From Cymbidium sinense (taxonomy: Eukaryota > Streptophyta > Magnoliopsida > Asparagales > Orchidaceae): a stretch of 64,000 bases of DNA. The notes under the pieces are model-generated. The model did not search any database, had not been told where the DNA came from, and worked only from the letters and a program-made list of their open reading frames with translations. The stretch covers positions 83,209,095 through 83,273,094 of the forward strand of contig CM038228.1 of NCBI GenBank assembly GCA_021442155.1. The letters run 5' to 3'. Shown piece after piece: positions 49,650 through 61,514 of this stretch. Position 1 is the stretch's first letter; every line of letters begins with the position of its first letter. The translations under genes were made by a program, and so were the position numbers.

Positions 49650-51060
49650 TTAATCAAATCTGCATCAAAAGTAGAAGAAATGATATTGACTATGTAAGTA
49701 GAGTTTGTTCATAATATGCAAGAGATGAAATCTTCATGGGAATAATTAAGCATGATGAAAACACCAATGATAAGTGATTTTCTAGAAAATAAGACAATAA
49801 AGAAAGAATGCTTAGTTTAGCCTAATATGAGAAGAGGCCTAATATGAGAAGAGGCAAGCCAACCTGATATTGTAACACCTTCAATTATACTATGCAATGT
49901 AGTATTCAATTTGGCCTTGCCCATCTCCCAATACCACAAATTTATCATTTTTTAATAACTTAACAGGAGGCCACTCATCTGAGGAGTACTAGATTACAAA
50001 TGTGCAAAACTATAAAGTTATCCAAGGAAAAGGGAAATCTACTTGTTATACTAAAAGAAGTCGGGCACTATTACGTATAATGGCCTATTCTTAATATAAT
50101 CTAGCATCTTTCCTTCTACTTCAAAAGATGAAAGCCATTTGTATTCCCCAAATTTGCTTAAAATCTATCAAGAACTACTCTTTTATCAGAGTGCCCTCTT
50201 TGGATTATGGAAGTCACTTTCTTTCTTCTTTGAATCAATGAAATGAAGCATATTGTTCTAAAAATAAGACCATCAGAAAAGTCAAAAGTGCCTCGATAGA
50301 AAAGAAGAAAGCTAATATATATTGGCATGCTATTACTATAAAAATTAGCCACAAAGAAGCATTAACTAAGCAAATAGCAAACTAAAATAGCAATTGATGC
50401 TCTCAAGGAAGAAAGAGCATCTTTTGTCATAATGCCAAATGAGTACTAAAATTTCAATATGCTTTAAATTTTCAAAAAGTTGTAACCATCAAAATAATAT
50501 ATGGTTGCTACTGGTCTCTATCCAAATTTATTAAGGACTTGAGCTCAATCATGACGTCTAAAATTTGGGGTTGGGCTAAATATGCATAAGCACTCAACTC
50601 CTTCAAAATAAAATAAGTTTATTATTTAACACGAGCAGCCAATGGAAGTGGTCGAGCACTCAAATAAATGAATAATTGCCAATGATTCTAATCCAACTAA
50701 TGAAATGACAAATTTTGAAATAAGAGAAATCCAATCCAACTAATGAAACATTAGGCCAAAATCATCAAGTGCAACTGGTTTTAGATTTCAGATCCCTCGA
50801 GCGAACGAAAAAGGAAACATTGCCAATGATTCTAAACCAAATTAAAGCAATCAACATCTGAAAGATAAATTAAAAAATAAAGAAGAATCTAGTAATACTT
50901 CATTTGATACAAGAACAATCGGGAAGAAGAAGAGCTATTAAAGCGATACCTAAATCTAGCCTACTTAGCGCGAAGATAATGGTAACACTCTTGTGGAGAG
51001 AGAGAGCAGGTGAAGAAGATGTTAGAGAAGGAGCCTTTTATAGCGGCGTAACTCATGGAA
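49650..51060 (-). repeat. BOR promoter, leader and intron 1 block (copy 2 of the duplication)
   Basis: Matches 18340-19780 in direct orientation, with substitutions and small indels across the whole length. On the minus strand it starts with a TATA box (51034-51042). A CT-rich leader (ctccttctctaacatcttc, ttcacctgctctctct) follows, then intron-like DNA. It lies in the expected place for BOR exon 1. The exact donor could not be fixed; candidates are near 50960. Confidence 0.7.
51034..51042 (-). promoter_or_regulatory. TATA box, BOR promoter
   Basis: On the minus strand the sequence is gcTATAAAAGGctcc, a consensus plant TATA box. The CT-rich leader that follows would place the transcription start near 51005. 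The corresponding position in the duplicate at 19.77 kb does not have it. Confidence 0.6.
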
Positions 51061-51388
51061 GTGGCCGAAGCTTCAATCATTAAAGACGAAATATTTACCA
51101 CTCGAGCCCTCACGCTTGCTTAAGTTATTTTTTTATTTTTTAAATTGTTTTAGACATATTCAATTTTAAATTATTTAATATTTTCAATAAAAAATATAAG
51201 CCCTGTCAAATATGAATAAAGCCATGTATACTGTAATGTCCTAATGGTTTGCTTTGATATGTTTTTATTTTTTTGTGAGAGACTTGTGTGAAGGAGGACC
51301 AATTCTACTTTTGGGTGAAAAATAATATATTCTAAAAAAAGCTAAATAAAAAATTGATATTATATAAACACCTAATGAGATTTATCAA
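51061..51388. other. Promoter-proximal DNA not present in the duplicate
   Basis: No gene. Between the TATA box and the RTE element lie about 330 bp that the copy at 19.78 kb lacks; either deleted there or inserted here. Confidence 0.4.
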
Positions 51389-54300
51389 CAACAATAACAA
51401 CAAGAAGCCTTAATCCCACTAGGTGGGGTCGACTACATGAATTATTTGTCTCCATTGTGTCCTATTATGTGTCAAATTCTCATTTAATTCAAGTATACTA
51501 AGATCATTTTTTATACATCTTAACCAAATCTTTTTTTAGTTCTACCTCTACCTTTCTTAACATAATCTAATGCATCTACTCTCTCTCGTCATCGACGTAT
51601 GCTTTATGTGGCCAAACCATCTAATTCTCAATCTTATTCTGCTCCAACTTTTTTTTACTCATTTTGCATTCTATCTTTAAGAGTAAAGCCACTCATCCAC
51701 CTAAACATCCTCATCTCTGTAACACTTAACTTAGTCTTATGCTTTTCTTTTATAAGCCAACATTCTGCACCATAAGTCATTGTAGGTCTTACCACCATCT
51801 TATAAAATTTTCCCTTAAGTTTAAGTGGAACTTTTCTATCACATAATAGGTCAAATGCATTCCTCCACTTCAACCATCCAACTTGAATTCTACTAATAAC
51901 ATCTCCATCTATTTCACCATCATTTTGAACAATAAAGTCTAAATATCTGAATCACTCACTCTAATTAATGAATTGTTCACCTAATGTCACAACACTACCA
52001 CTAAAACTTCTACAACTAAAATTACACTCCATATATTCAGTTTTAGATCTACTTAAACGAAAACCTTTAGACTCTAAAGTTGACCTCCATAATTCAAGTT
52101 TCTATTGGACTCCCTCACTAGTCTTATCAACAAGAAGAATGTCATCGCAAAAGCATACACCAAGGTACATCTTCTTCTAAATGCCGTAAGAACATCCATA
52201 ACTAAAGTAAAAAGATAAGGGCTTAAAGTCCTTGATGTAATCCAACTGAAATAGGAAAATATTTTGTCAATCCTCCTTGTGTTTGGACACAAGTATGACT
52301 AGTATACATATCCTGACTTAAATATAAACAATATTAACTCATTTCTATTCTAGAACTCTCCAAAGAACATCTCTTGAAACTTTATCATAAGCTTTCTCTA
52401 AATCAATAAATATCATATGTAGATCCTCTTTACTTTCTCTCTATCATGAAACCTCTTAACAAATGTATAGCATCCATAGTAGATCTACACATGAAAACCC
52501 AGAAACTTACGTATCACATCGTAACCTATGCTCAATTACTCTCTCCCATATTTTTAATGTATGGCACATTAACTTAATTCCTCTATAATTTGCACACTCT
52601 TGTGCATCACCGTTATTCTTAAATATAGAAATCAACAAACTCTTTCTCCACTCATCTCACATCTTTTTAGTCTTTAAAATAACATTAAAATGATTTGTAA
52701 GCCAAGAAATTCCTTGATCTCCTAAACATTTTCACACTTCTATTGGAATATTATACGGTCCTACTGCTTTTCCACATTTCATTTTCTTTAAAGCTTCACT
52801 AACTTTAAATTTACTAATATGAAGATAAAAATGAAATTCTCTATTTTTGTTTTAGGGTATTAAGGTTGCTAAAATCAATCGTACTTTCAGATCCTTCATA
52901 GAAAAGTTTATCAAAAATCCACCTATTTTCAATATCCTTTTCTAAGAAAAACACTTTATTATTTTCATCTTTAATACACCTCACTTGAACTATGTCTTTA
53001 CTTCTCCTATCTCTTTGGTTGGCTAACTTATATATACATCTTTCACCTTCTTTGGTATCTAATCTATTGTATAAATCACTAAAAGCTAAATTTTTTGCAT
53101 CATATATTGCTTTCTTAGAATCTCTACACTTTATATTTTTCCCAATTCTCTAAGTTTTACATCTAAAGTTTTATAACATTACTTCTTATTTCTTTTATCA
53201 CTGCTCCGACTCACCACCAACTATTCTTATTAAAAGAAGCTTTTTCTTTTGATTCTCCAAGCACATCCAACTTTGCTTAATTTCACTTATTTTTTTTTCT
53301 CACATAACGTTAGCTTCCTTATGAACATCCCAAATTCTAATATCTTGTAGTTTGCTCTTAAAAATATTTTTATTTGTGTTCTTTAAGTGTCCCAATCTAA
53401 TTCTAGGATAATAATTTGATTTATTTTTTCTCTTACAACCTTTCATCTTAAAATTTAAAACTAACAATCGATGTTGGGTACTTCAATTTTCACTTGGAAT
53501 GACCTTACAATCTTTACAATCTAAACGATCTATTTTTCTTATCAGAAAATAATCAATCTGTATTTTAACAGATCCATTTTTATAAATAATAATATGTTAA
53601 TCTCTTTTCTTAAATAAAGTGTTAGCAACTACAAAATCATAAGCTAAGGCAAAATCTAATATAGTCTTACCTTCTTCATTAGTCACTCCAAAGTCATAAC
53701 CATCATGAATACTTTTAAAATCTTCTACCACTCTACCAACATGTCCATTTAAATCTCCTCCAATAAATAATTTTTCTTGAAGAGGTATCTTTTGTATTAA
53801 TCCCTCTAATTCATTCCAAAATTTTTTTTGAGCTTACCTCCAAACCTACTTGAGGAGCATAAACACTTATAACATTGATAATCTTAGTATCAATAATAAT
53901 CTTTAAAGTTATAATTTTATCTCCACATCTATTAATATTTATAACATTATCCTTCAAACTTTTATCTATAATCACACCTACACCATTTCTAGTTCAACTT
54001 TTACCTGAATACCAAAGTTTAAAACCTAAACTATCAATCTTCCTGGCCTTCTCCCCAACCCATTTAGTTTCTTGAACACATAAAATATTTATCTTCTATG
54101 AACCATAATATTTATTAATTCCATTAATTTACCAAGAGTACCTATATTCCAAAATCCTAACCTAATTTTCATGGACTAACTTCTTTGCCGCATCCGTCCA
54201 TAATGGGAACCCATGCTTATTTAACACGCAAGGTCGATGCGGCTCTAGCACATTTTCACTTTTCATAAACCATGGTCGCTTCCAGGGGATGCCCTAGCAT

Positions 54301-54410
54301 TAACACAATGATTTAAAGGATTCATGTCATGATTTTTTTGACAAATTTTACGGGTTTACTACTAACAACCCTCCACTTTTTACATCCGGACTTGGGACCG
54401 GCAATGGTAG
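51389..54410 (-). mobile_element. RTE-type LINE, nearly complete length, decayed (RTE B)
   Basis: Minus strand. The 5' end near 54410 reads ggtcccaagtccggatg..gtggagggttg, a typical leader of plant RTE elements. The endonuclease follows (RLGFWNIGTLGKLMELI; NVISVYAPQVG; GDLNGHVGRVVEDF). The RT has AMDVLT and a FADD box frameshifted by one base near 52155. Its C-terminus at 51655-51873 reads LKLKGKFYKMVVRPTMTYGA, then ECW and MRMFRWMSGFTLKDR. The 3' end is the usual agtcgaccccacctagtgggattaagg, then a (TTG)n-like tail at 51389-51402. It is broken by frameshifts. It lies upstream of the BOR TATA box. Confidence 0.85.
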
Positions 54411-54843
54411 TGGAGGATCCTTGCCACCATCTTATTGTTGTTTAATCCATTTACATAATTGTGATATAAATAATTATATACAATTAAAATTATCTAAATC
54501 ACATCAATTATATTTTTAAAGATTAGTTTTATGTGAAAAAAATCAAAATGGACTTGGTTCAACTAAAATGATTTAGTACTATAAATTGTAGGCTTCTCCA
54601 AAATTGGGGGAAAGAAAAAGTTTATATGTATGTATGTATGTATGAATTATAGAGATTGTATTCTATGGTAAGAATTAAAAATTAAATTATCTAAATTACA
54701 TCAATTATTTTAAAGATTAATTTTATGTGGAAAAAAATCAAAATGGGCTTGGTTCAACTAAAATGATCTACTAATATAAATTGTAGGCTATAAATAATAT
54801 TTTTCTCTATAATTGGGAAAAGAAAAAAGTTTATATATATATT
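54411..54843. repeat. BOR upstream region with a local tandem duplication
   Basis: Begins with ggatccttgccaccatcttattg, shared with 19801-19990. A unit of about 190 bp (containing attatctaaatcacatcaatta, gttttatgtg, aaaatgggcttggttcaac and aaattgtaggct) occurs twice, at about 54490-54680 and 54680-54843. The duplicate at 19.9 kb has only one shortened unit. No gene. Confidence 0.65.
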
Positions 54844-55440
54844 GCGTGTGGGCTGGTGATGGGAGTGGGTCGACGATGAGAGAGGGTCGAAGAACGGTTG
54901 AGCAGGCCGGTGTGGGCTGAGGCGGGAGAGGCTGGCAGCGATCATGGCTAGAACGCAGGATACGCTAGCCACTGAACGTGAGCGGCCATGATTGCCGCGG
55001 AGCGGATGAGCGGAGCGAGAGCAGGCCAGGATCATCTGATCGGCGGAGCACGTCAGCTGAGATTAATGCGCGGCATTGGGTGCGCTGATTCACGCGTGAG
55101 GCCGGGATATGGGGCTGGAGGCATGCAGAGGAAAGACGCGTGATTTTTGTGCAAAATAGTGGAAATCGAGAAGGGCTGAATGATTACTTGTGCTGAAAAT
55201 CTTTCCAATGAGAGGGGGAATGTCGAGGAGGAGAGTTTCTCTCTCTCTTTTTTGGAGTAGTTGGCCGAAAGAGATAGACATGAGGGGGAAAAATGGAAAA
55301 AGAGGGAGCAATTTTTTTTTTGAATCAGATGAACTGAAAATAGGGGGGAATGGTTGAGCATCGGGGAGGATAATTTAGGGATTTTAAATAAATTTTAATT
55401 AATTAAATAATTTTAATGTGAATTTTGCATCGGTAAATGC

Positions 55441-55466
55441 TATATATATATATATATATATATATC
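55441..55466. repeat. (TA)n microsatellite
   Basis: About 13 TA units between the possible LTR and the tandem-repeat array of the Tat element. Confidence 0.9.
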
Positions 55467-55480
55467 AATTTAAGATAATT

Positions 55481-56590
55481 TTGGTGTTCCGAACGCAACG
55501 ATGTTGTCCGTTTCGCGATCGGAGGCATTTGGTTTGAGTCGGCGTCAAATTGAGTCCATTTCAGCTCAAAATACGTGTCGCCACTTTCAACCGCTAGATT
55601 TTAGTGCAGACTCATCCGGATTGAGTGTGAATAGTCTTACTTGATAGATTTTGATATTTTAAAGCCAATGGCTTGATCAATTTCATGAACTGAAGTCATT
55701 TGATCCTCGTCGGTGCCTCCTGACCTCATTATACATGCAGCCGTGTTGATGACTTGAGCGCTTGCTCAGTTGATCATCAAGTTATGTAATATTTAAATCC
55801 TAAACAATTTCAACATTCTGAATGCGATGACAAAGTTCGTTCATCGATCAGAGGTCATTTGAGTTGATTTTGATGACGCCTTGTGCATTTCAACCTCGAT
55901 TTATGCATTATCACTTCAAATCATTTGATATTTGAACCGTGGATAGTCTCATTTGATATATTTCAATGTTTTGAAGCCAATGATGCCCTCAATTTCATGA
56001 ATGGAGGTCATTTGATCCTTATCGATGCCTCTTAATCTTATTATGCATGCAGGCATGTTGATGACTCGAGCGCTTGATCAATTATTCATTAATTTGTCAA
56101 ATATTTATATCCTGACCAATTTTGACATTCTAAACATGATGACAAAGTCTGTTCGTCAATCGGAGGTCATTTCGACCATTTTTAGAGATGTCTAGTGCAT
56201 TTTAGCCTCGATTTATGCACTACCAATGTTAATTATTTGACATTGGCACAGACTCATCCAAATTAAGCGTGAATAGTCTCGTTTAATAGTTTTAAATATT
56301 TTGAAGCTAATAGTGTAATCCATTTTATGAACGGAGGTCATTTGGTCATCATCACAACTTCCCGACTCTGATATGCACGTCGACTCTTTGATAGCTCGAG
56401 CGCTTAATCGATTGCTCATTATATTTTGTAATATTTATATTTTTGATCAATTTTGACATTCTAAACGTGTTGATGAAGTCCGTTCATCGATCAAAGGCCA
56501 TTTTGATCATTTTTGGTGACATCCAACATATTTTGAGCCTCAATTTATGCAATGTCACCTCCAAAGTCGTCAAATTCGATTTGTAGGCCT
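55481..56590. repeat. Tandem array, about 3.5 units of 310-330 bp
   Basis: Units start near 55481, 55807, 56118 and 56450 with tttcgacattctaaacgtga-like starts. Each contains the landmarks cgttcatcgatc-gaggtcatttga, gcattttagcctcgatttatgca, gatagtctcatttgata, ttcatgaa-ggaggtcatttg and gatgactcgagcgcttgatca. The first unit is more diverged and the fourth is partial. It lies in the 3' region of the Tat element, where such arrays are known to arise. Confidence 0.8.
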
Positions 56591-57555
56591 GACTTTGACT
56601 TTGTGGCACACATATGGAGGTCAACAAATGCCTCCCAACAAATGTGATTCGCACATGAAGCAAGTCACATTTATTGAAAATTGGTTGACCTTTTGGGCTG
56701 GCCATAGAACTTGGATCATTCCAACTTCGTTTGCAATAGCTTACAGACCTTTGATAAGATTTTCATTAGTATGCTGCCTTATTCAGAACATGCTACATGA
56801 TAAACTTGATCGATTTATCAGAATCAACTGTTAGATTAATAAGAGTTCTTACACCATCTACTATCTACTTCAATGGCTTTACTGAAGATCTCTTTTTTTA
56901 TGTCATTATATATTTGAGTTTCCTCTAACCCTAGCTTCGTGCTTGGATGGGTTTGATGGAGGAATTGATCTGCTTATTTTGATGAATGATTCTACTGGGG
57001 AATTGGTTTATCCGTGCTTCATCGGATTTGAAATTCCTTCTATCCAAGCTTTGAGCTTGACGGACTTAATGAAGGGCTGACCTGATTTGTTCCTATTGAC
57101 TTGTCAAGAAGTGTATGCACTCCATGAATCTTATGCTTACTGCTTTAACAGATTCATTGAAGGATATATACAGATGACCCAACCCTCTAGCTTATATAGG
57201 GTAAATATTGAGTTATTAGTCTGGCAACGTGTGCTTTAATAAACTGAATAACTATGAAATTCCTTTAGTTCAGTCATCGGCTTTGTATGAACTATGAAAT
57301 TGCTTCCTCAGTCTTATGCTTTTTTCTTTGATGGACTTGAGTAGATAGGCTTTGATCTGTGCTTTGAGCTTGATCAGATCATTTGAGAATAGATTAAAAT
57401 ATCACCTTCCAAGTAATATGAAGATTGATTTGAGATAGCCCTAGATTGAGCGTTTCCTCAACTTATCTTAATCTATCGATTAAGTAGAGAGATCTCTTGG
57501 ATCCTGATTACTTGTAATCACTAAGTTAGATTTGGTTTGAGATTGAACAACTATC

Positions 57556-57880
57556 ACCATTGGACTGATGAGTGGGGGCTTTTTCACTATGGCCTTTTCA
57601 TACAGCTTGTTGAGTGAGGAGAGCATCAACAACTCGGCCATATTTGGGCTTGTTGAGTTCAACCTTTAGAACCTACTTGAGTCTTCGAGTTAAGCTATAG
57701 TGGGTTGGTGGTTTTATCATTAAACTGATGAATGGAAGCTCTTTCACTATGACCTTTCTCTTGCGGCTTGTTGAGTGAGGAGAGCATTAGCAATTCGATC
57801 ATTTTGGGTTTGTTGAGTTCGACCTTTAGAACCTATTCGTGTCCTAGACTTTAGGATATAGTGGTTGATGTTTCTCCAAC
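57556..57880. repeat. Two-unit tandem duplication, about 162 bp
   Basis: Both units share actgatgaatgg-agct, ttttcactatg, cttgttgagtgaggagagca and gggcttgttgagttcaacc, then ttagaacctac. Copy 1 begins near 57556 and copy 2 near 57718. A 60-codon minus-strand frame in unit 1 is not kept in unit 2, so coding is not supported. Confidence 0.75.
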
Positions 57881-58049
57881 TTAATTGATTGAGGCTTCTA
57901 AGATCGAGAGTTTTTTGACTTGATCTCTAGAATTTGAAAAATCTGAGAGATAGCTTTCTTGACATTTAGGGGTTATCCCTTCTTGCATAGAAATAGATTT
58001 GTTTTGTTCCTGCAAGACTCTACAAGTTAACATTAACAATTATGGATAT

Positions 58050-58520
58050 ATCTAAGGATTTTAACATAAAGCTCGATGTCAATCTGAATAAGAATATATT
58101 TGAGGATCTCGTCTTATAGTATGATGTCAGCTCAAATAAACTTAGCATAAACTAAAAAAATCCCTTGTCTTGCAGAGAGAATTCTAAAGTACATTTAGGA
58201 GAATTTTTAAGATGAAAATACATAAATACATCAATATTTGAATTGATATACTCTAAAGGGGATTTTGAATTGATATAATCTAAAAGGGATTTTGAATTGA
58301 TATACTCTAAAGGGGATTTTAACATACAACATTGATTTTATCTATATATACAAATCTAAAAATGCCCTCTGTGTAATAAGAGAACTTTCACGGAGAAGTT
58401 CTTCATCTGGAGTATGTTTATTTAGGGATCTTGGCATGAAGCACGATGTCAACCTAAATAGATATACTAAAAAAAATACCCCCTGTCTTGTAGGGGGATT
58501 TCTATTGTACCTCGAGAATG
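58050..58520. repeat. Degenerate repeats downstream of Tat pol
   Basis: A 29-bp unit (ttgaattgatatactctaaa plus ggggat) is repeated three times at 58238-58320. Around it a longer phrase, aagcacgatgtcaacctaaata..ccccctgtcttgtagggggat, occurs in about three degraded versions (near 58070, 58130 and 58440). Confidence 0.65.
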
Positions 58521-58528
58521 TGATCATC

Positions 58529-59663
58529 AAGTATAGTATTTTTTCAAGTATTAAGTATTAATTGGTGGCATTGGTCTTTTACCCTTTAGGTTGATGAGTT
58601 GGTATGCCTCTTCTTGATACACTTTTTCAATGACAAAAGGGCCTTCCCAGTTAGGCTCAAATTTGCCACCAAATTTTTGATTGGGAAAAATTGGCTTTCT
58701 CTACACCAAGACCAATTCTCCTTTTTGGAATATTTGAGGCCGCACTGCGTGGTCAAAAGCCTTGGACATCTTTGCTTGATAAATCTCTAGATTTTAATAA
58801 GCTTACAATCTAACTTCATCAAGCGCATCGAGTTCCTTTATTCTTAAACGTGCATTTTGATCTTCAATTAGATTGTACTGGATGGCTACTTGAAGTGAAG
58901 GAAACTCAACTTCGAGTTGAAGAACTACTTTAGTTCCAAATATCAATGAATAGAGAGTGGCTTTAGTCGACTTCGTAGGTACCTATAGAGCCTCTACTAG
59001 TATGTCATTCTCTCTTATTTTTAGTGAGAATCTTCTTAAGTAGCTTGTAATGTCTTGTTGAAGGCCTACTCTTGCTTGTTTGCTCTTGGATTGTATATTG
59101 AAGAGTATAAATCAATTTTATGTCGATGAATCTATAAATCTTTTGTTTGGCATTGTCATTGTTAGAAATTATTCGGTATGACACTCTAAATCTATAGACC
59201 ATATTATGCATGAAGAAGTTGATCACTCGGTCAGTAATAACTTCTTTAAATGGGGTAGCCTTAGCCCACTTAGAGAAATAGTCAGTCGCTGCTAGGATGA
59301 AGTGATGTCCAACTGATAATGGTGGATTAATTGGTCCAATTACATCTGTACCCCAACATTCGAATGGCCATGATGCTATTATTGGGTGTAATGGATTTGG
59401 TGGTTGATGGATGATATTCCTATGTACTTGACACTCATGATAGTTCTTGCATGATTAAAATAGTCTCTCACCATAGATGGCCAATAATAACCCATCCTTT
59501 TGATCTTTACTATCATCTTGAGACTTGATTGATGTGCACCACAAAGCCCTTCATGAACTTCAACCATTACTTTGCTAGCTTCATCTACACCTAGACATCG
59601 TAGCCACATTTGTTCAAAGGATCTACGATAAAAAGTGTTGTTGATGAAAGCATAACGTAGCAT
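58529..59663 (-). pseudogene. Tat element integrase, degenerate
   Basis: The zinc-binding part at 59663-59379 reads FYRRSFEQMWLRCLGVDEAS, VMVEVHEGLCGAHQSS and MGYYWPSM, with the H-C pair of the H2C2 finger in HEGLCGAHQS. The core follows with WPFECWGTDVIGPINPPL and HHFILAATDYFSKWAKA, which carry the first acidic residues of the DDE triad. The C-terminus at about 58530-58780 reads AFDHAVRPQIFQKGELVLVK and KVYQEEAYQLIN, then a stop before YLKKYYT. Stops and frameshifts throughout. Confidence 0.8.
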
Positions 59664-60029
59664 TCTCTTTTTGATTTGAGCTATTAGTGATTTATTATTT
59701 GGTAATTTGCCTTCTTTAAAGTATTTGATAAAGGGTTGCCTCTAATCATGTGGCTCTTCTACAACAAAGGCTTTCACGAAATGTCATTCTTTTAGTACAA
59801 CTTTTTATTGATTTTGAGGAGTATGAGGAGCAACTTGAGTCGCATCCTATTGGGTTAGATTTGGTAACCCCTCTACCTGTGGGAATTGATATTTTACTAG
59901 CTCTAGGACTCGTCAAGTAAATATATCGATCATGACATAATCATCATTCATACTTTCCATTTCCTTAGCTAATTTTGTTAAGCAGTTGGCTTTACTATTC
60001 TCAGATCAATAGACTCGAGTTAGTGTGAT

Positions 60030-60380
60030 ATTTGATATTTACTTCATAAGCTTGAGAACTCGCTTTTGAAAGCTAACTCAAGCTTTTGATTCTATAGATG
60101 CCAAGTACTTGATTTATAATAAGCTGAGAATCACCAAAAATATACATGTTTTGAATGCCTATGAAAATAGCTTTTTCCATACCTACCATGAATGTTTAAT
60201 ATTCAGCTTCATTATTAGTTATTGGCTCGATCAATCCATATGATCATCTTATTATCCCTCTTTCTGGTGTTATGAAGATGATGATGATTTCTGCTCTTGC
60301 TCTTAGAAAATTTAGATGTTGGACTTGTTTGATCGATGAGGCTCCATCAAAGTACATTTCTCAAATTTATGATTTTTCTC
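60030..60380 (-). pseudogene. Tat archaeal-type RNase H domain
   Basis: The fragments YFDGASSIKQV, LIEPITNNEAEY and FGDSQLIINQVLG match the three acidic motifs of the additional RNase H between the normal RNase H and integrase in Tat elements. Stops interrupt it (after EAEY and elsewhere). This domain is the main evidence for the Tat lineage. Confidence 0.8.
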
Positions 60381-60516
60381 TTTCATGAATGAGCATAATT
60401 TGCTCATCAGGAAAATCATCATTAAGAGAAGAGTTCGCTAGGATGGGATGTGCAGCAAGAAAATCTGCTAAGACTTGTCCCTTCACTGCTTTATGTGGAA
60501 TATTTGTGATATCAAA

Positions 60517-61514
60517 TTATAAAAGCAATACTGCCCATCTTGCCAAGAAACTAGTCAACGCTGGTCTTGTCATCAAGTACTTCAACGAATCAATCCTTGA
60601 GATGAGGGAAATCTTATGAGATATCATATAATGATGAAGCTTTTGGACTACAAAGATCAATGCCAAACAATGCTTCTCTATCGAAGAGTATCTCATTTCT
60701 ACTCTAATCAATCTCTGACTAATATAATAAAGAGCATTCTCTTTGCCTTTTTCATTATGTTGTGCCAATAATGCTCCAAGGGACTCTTCTAATGCAATAG
60801 TGTACAGAATAAGGGGCTTCCTAGGAGTAGGCACTGCTATAATTGGCGAATTTAATAGATAACTTTTAATGCTATTGAAGGCTTCCTCATACTCTTTATC
60901 CCATTTGAATGGAGCATCCTTCTTCATCAACCTTGCAAATGATTGACAGCATCTTGATAGATTTGATATGAATCGATGAATGAATGCGAGCTGTCCTTGT
61001 AAGGAAAGGAGCTAATGTAAACTCTTAGGTGGAGGCATCTCCACGATTGCCTTGATTTTAGCAGGATCAATTTCAATACCTCTGTGATGTATAATATACC
61101 CCAGGAATTTCTAGAGGATATTTTGAATGCATATTTTAGAGGATTCATCTTGAGATCATATTTTCTGATTCTCTCTAATGCAATTCTCGAGTCTTTAAAG
61201 TGATTTTCACGGTTTAAGCTCTTCACCACTAAATTTTTGACATAACATTCCACCTTTTGATGATTCAACTCATCAAAAATATGTGTCATGACTCTTTAGT
61301 ATGTAGCTCCAACATTTTTCAAGCCAAAGTGCATAACCATGTAATAATAGATGCCAATAGGTGTTCTGAATGATGTATATTTTTCATCTTCTGGTGCCAT
61401 TTTGATTTGATTGTATCTTGATGATCCATCCATGAATGAGAACATGTCATAGTTGGAAGTGCTGTCCACCAATAGTTCTAATATTGGAAGTGGAAAGTCA
61501 TCTTTTAGGCACAC
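60517..61514 (-). pseudogene. Tat reverse transcriptase and RNase H, degenerate
   Basis: The RT part reads DDFPLPILELLVDST, MFSFMDGSSRYNQIKMAPED, KYTSFRTPIGIYYYMVMHFG and LKNVGATY. It then continues in another frame with IFDELNHQKVECYVKNLVVK. The catalytic YVDD is YVKN here, so the enzyme would be dead even if the frame were whole. The RNase H part at 60517-60930 reads FKWDKEYEEAFNSIKSYL, ILYTIALEESLGALLAQ and YSSIEKHCLALIFVVQKL, which is well preserved. Confidence 0.85.

Larger units (their letters stand above)
23390..51010 (-). pseudogene. BOR-like: Boron transporter (BOR/SLC4-like) gene, about 14 exons, probably a pseudogene
   Basis: BOR proteins are plasma-membrane borate exporters of the SLC4 bicarbonate-transporter fold that load boron into xylem or detoxify it. 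Exons read in order on the minus strand with family-typical protein: [179 protein letters not shown] and DAEILDELTTSRGELKHRT. The end is VYPEGG..YEDD-stop at 23390-23392. The gene spans about 27.6 kb because L1, hAT and copia sequences sit in it. Damage: frameshifts in exons 3, 7, 8 and 11, a stop in exon 6 (expected Q, found TAG), no AG before exon 5, and a hAT inside exon 7. The start codon was not located; the likely promoter is near 51040. Exons 2, 4, 9, 10, 12, 13 and 14 read cleanly, so decay looks recent. Confidence 0.85.

Noticed and set aside
54754..55361. Overlapping minus-strand frames of 73-102 codons
   Set aside because: They fall in the GC-rich possible LTR of the Tat element and have no domain.
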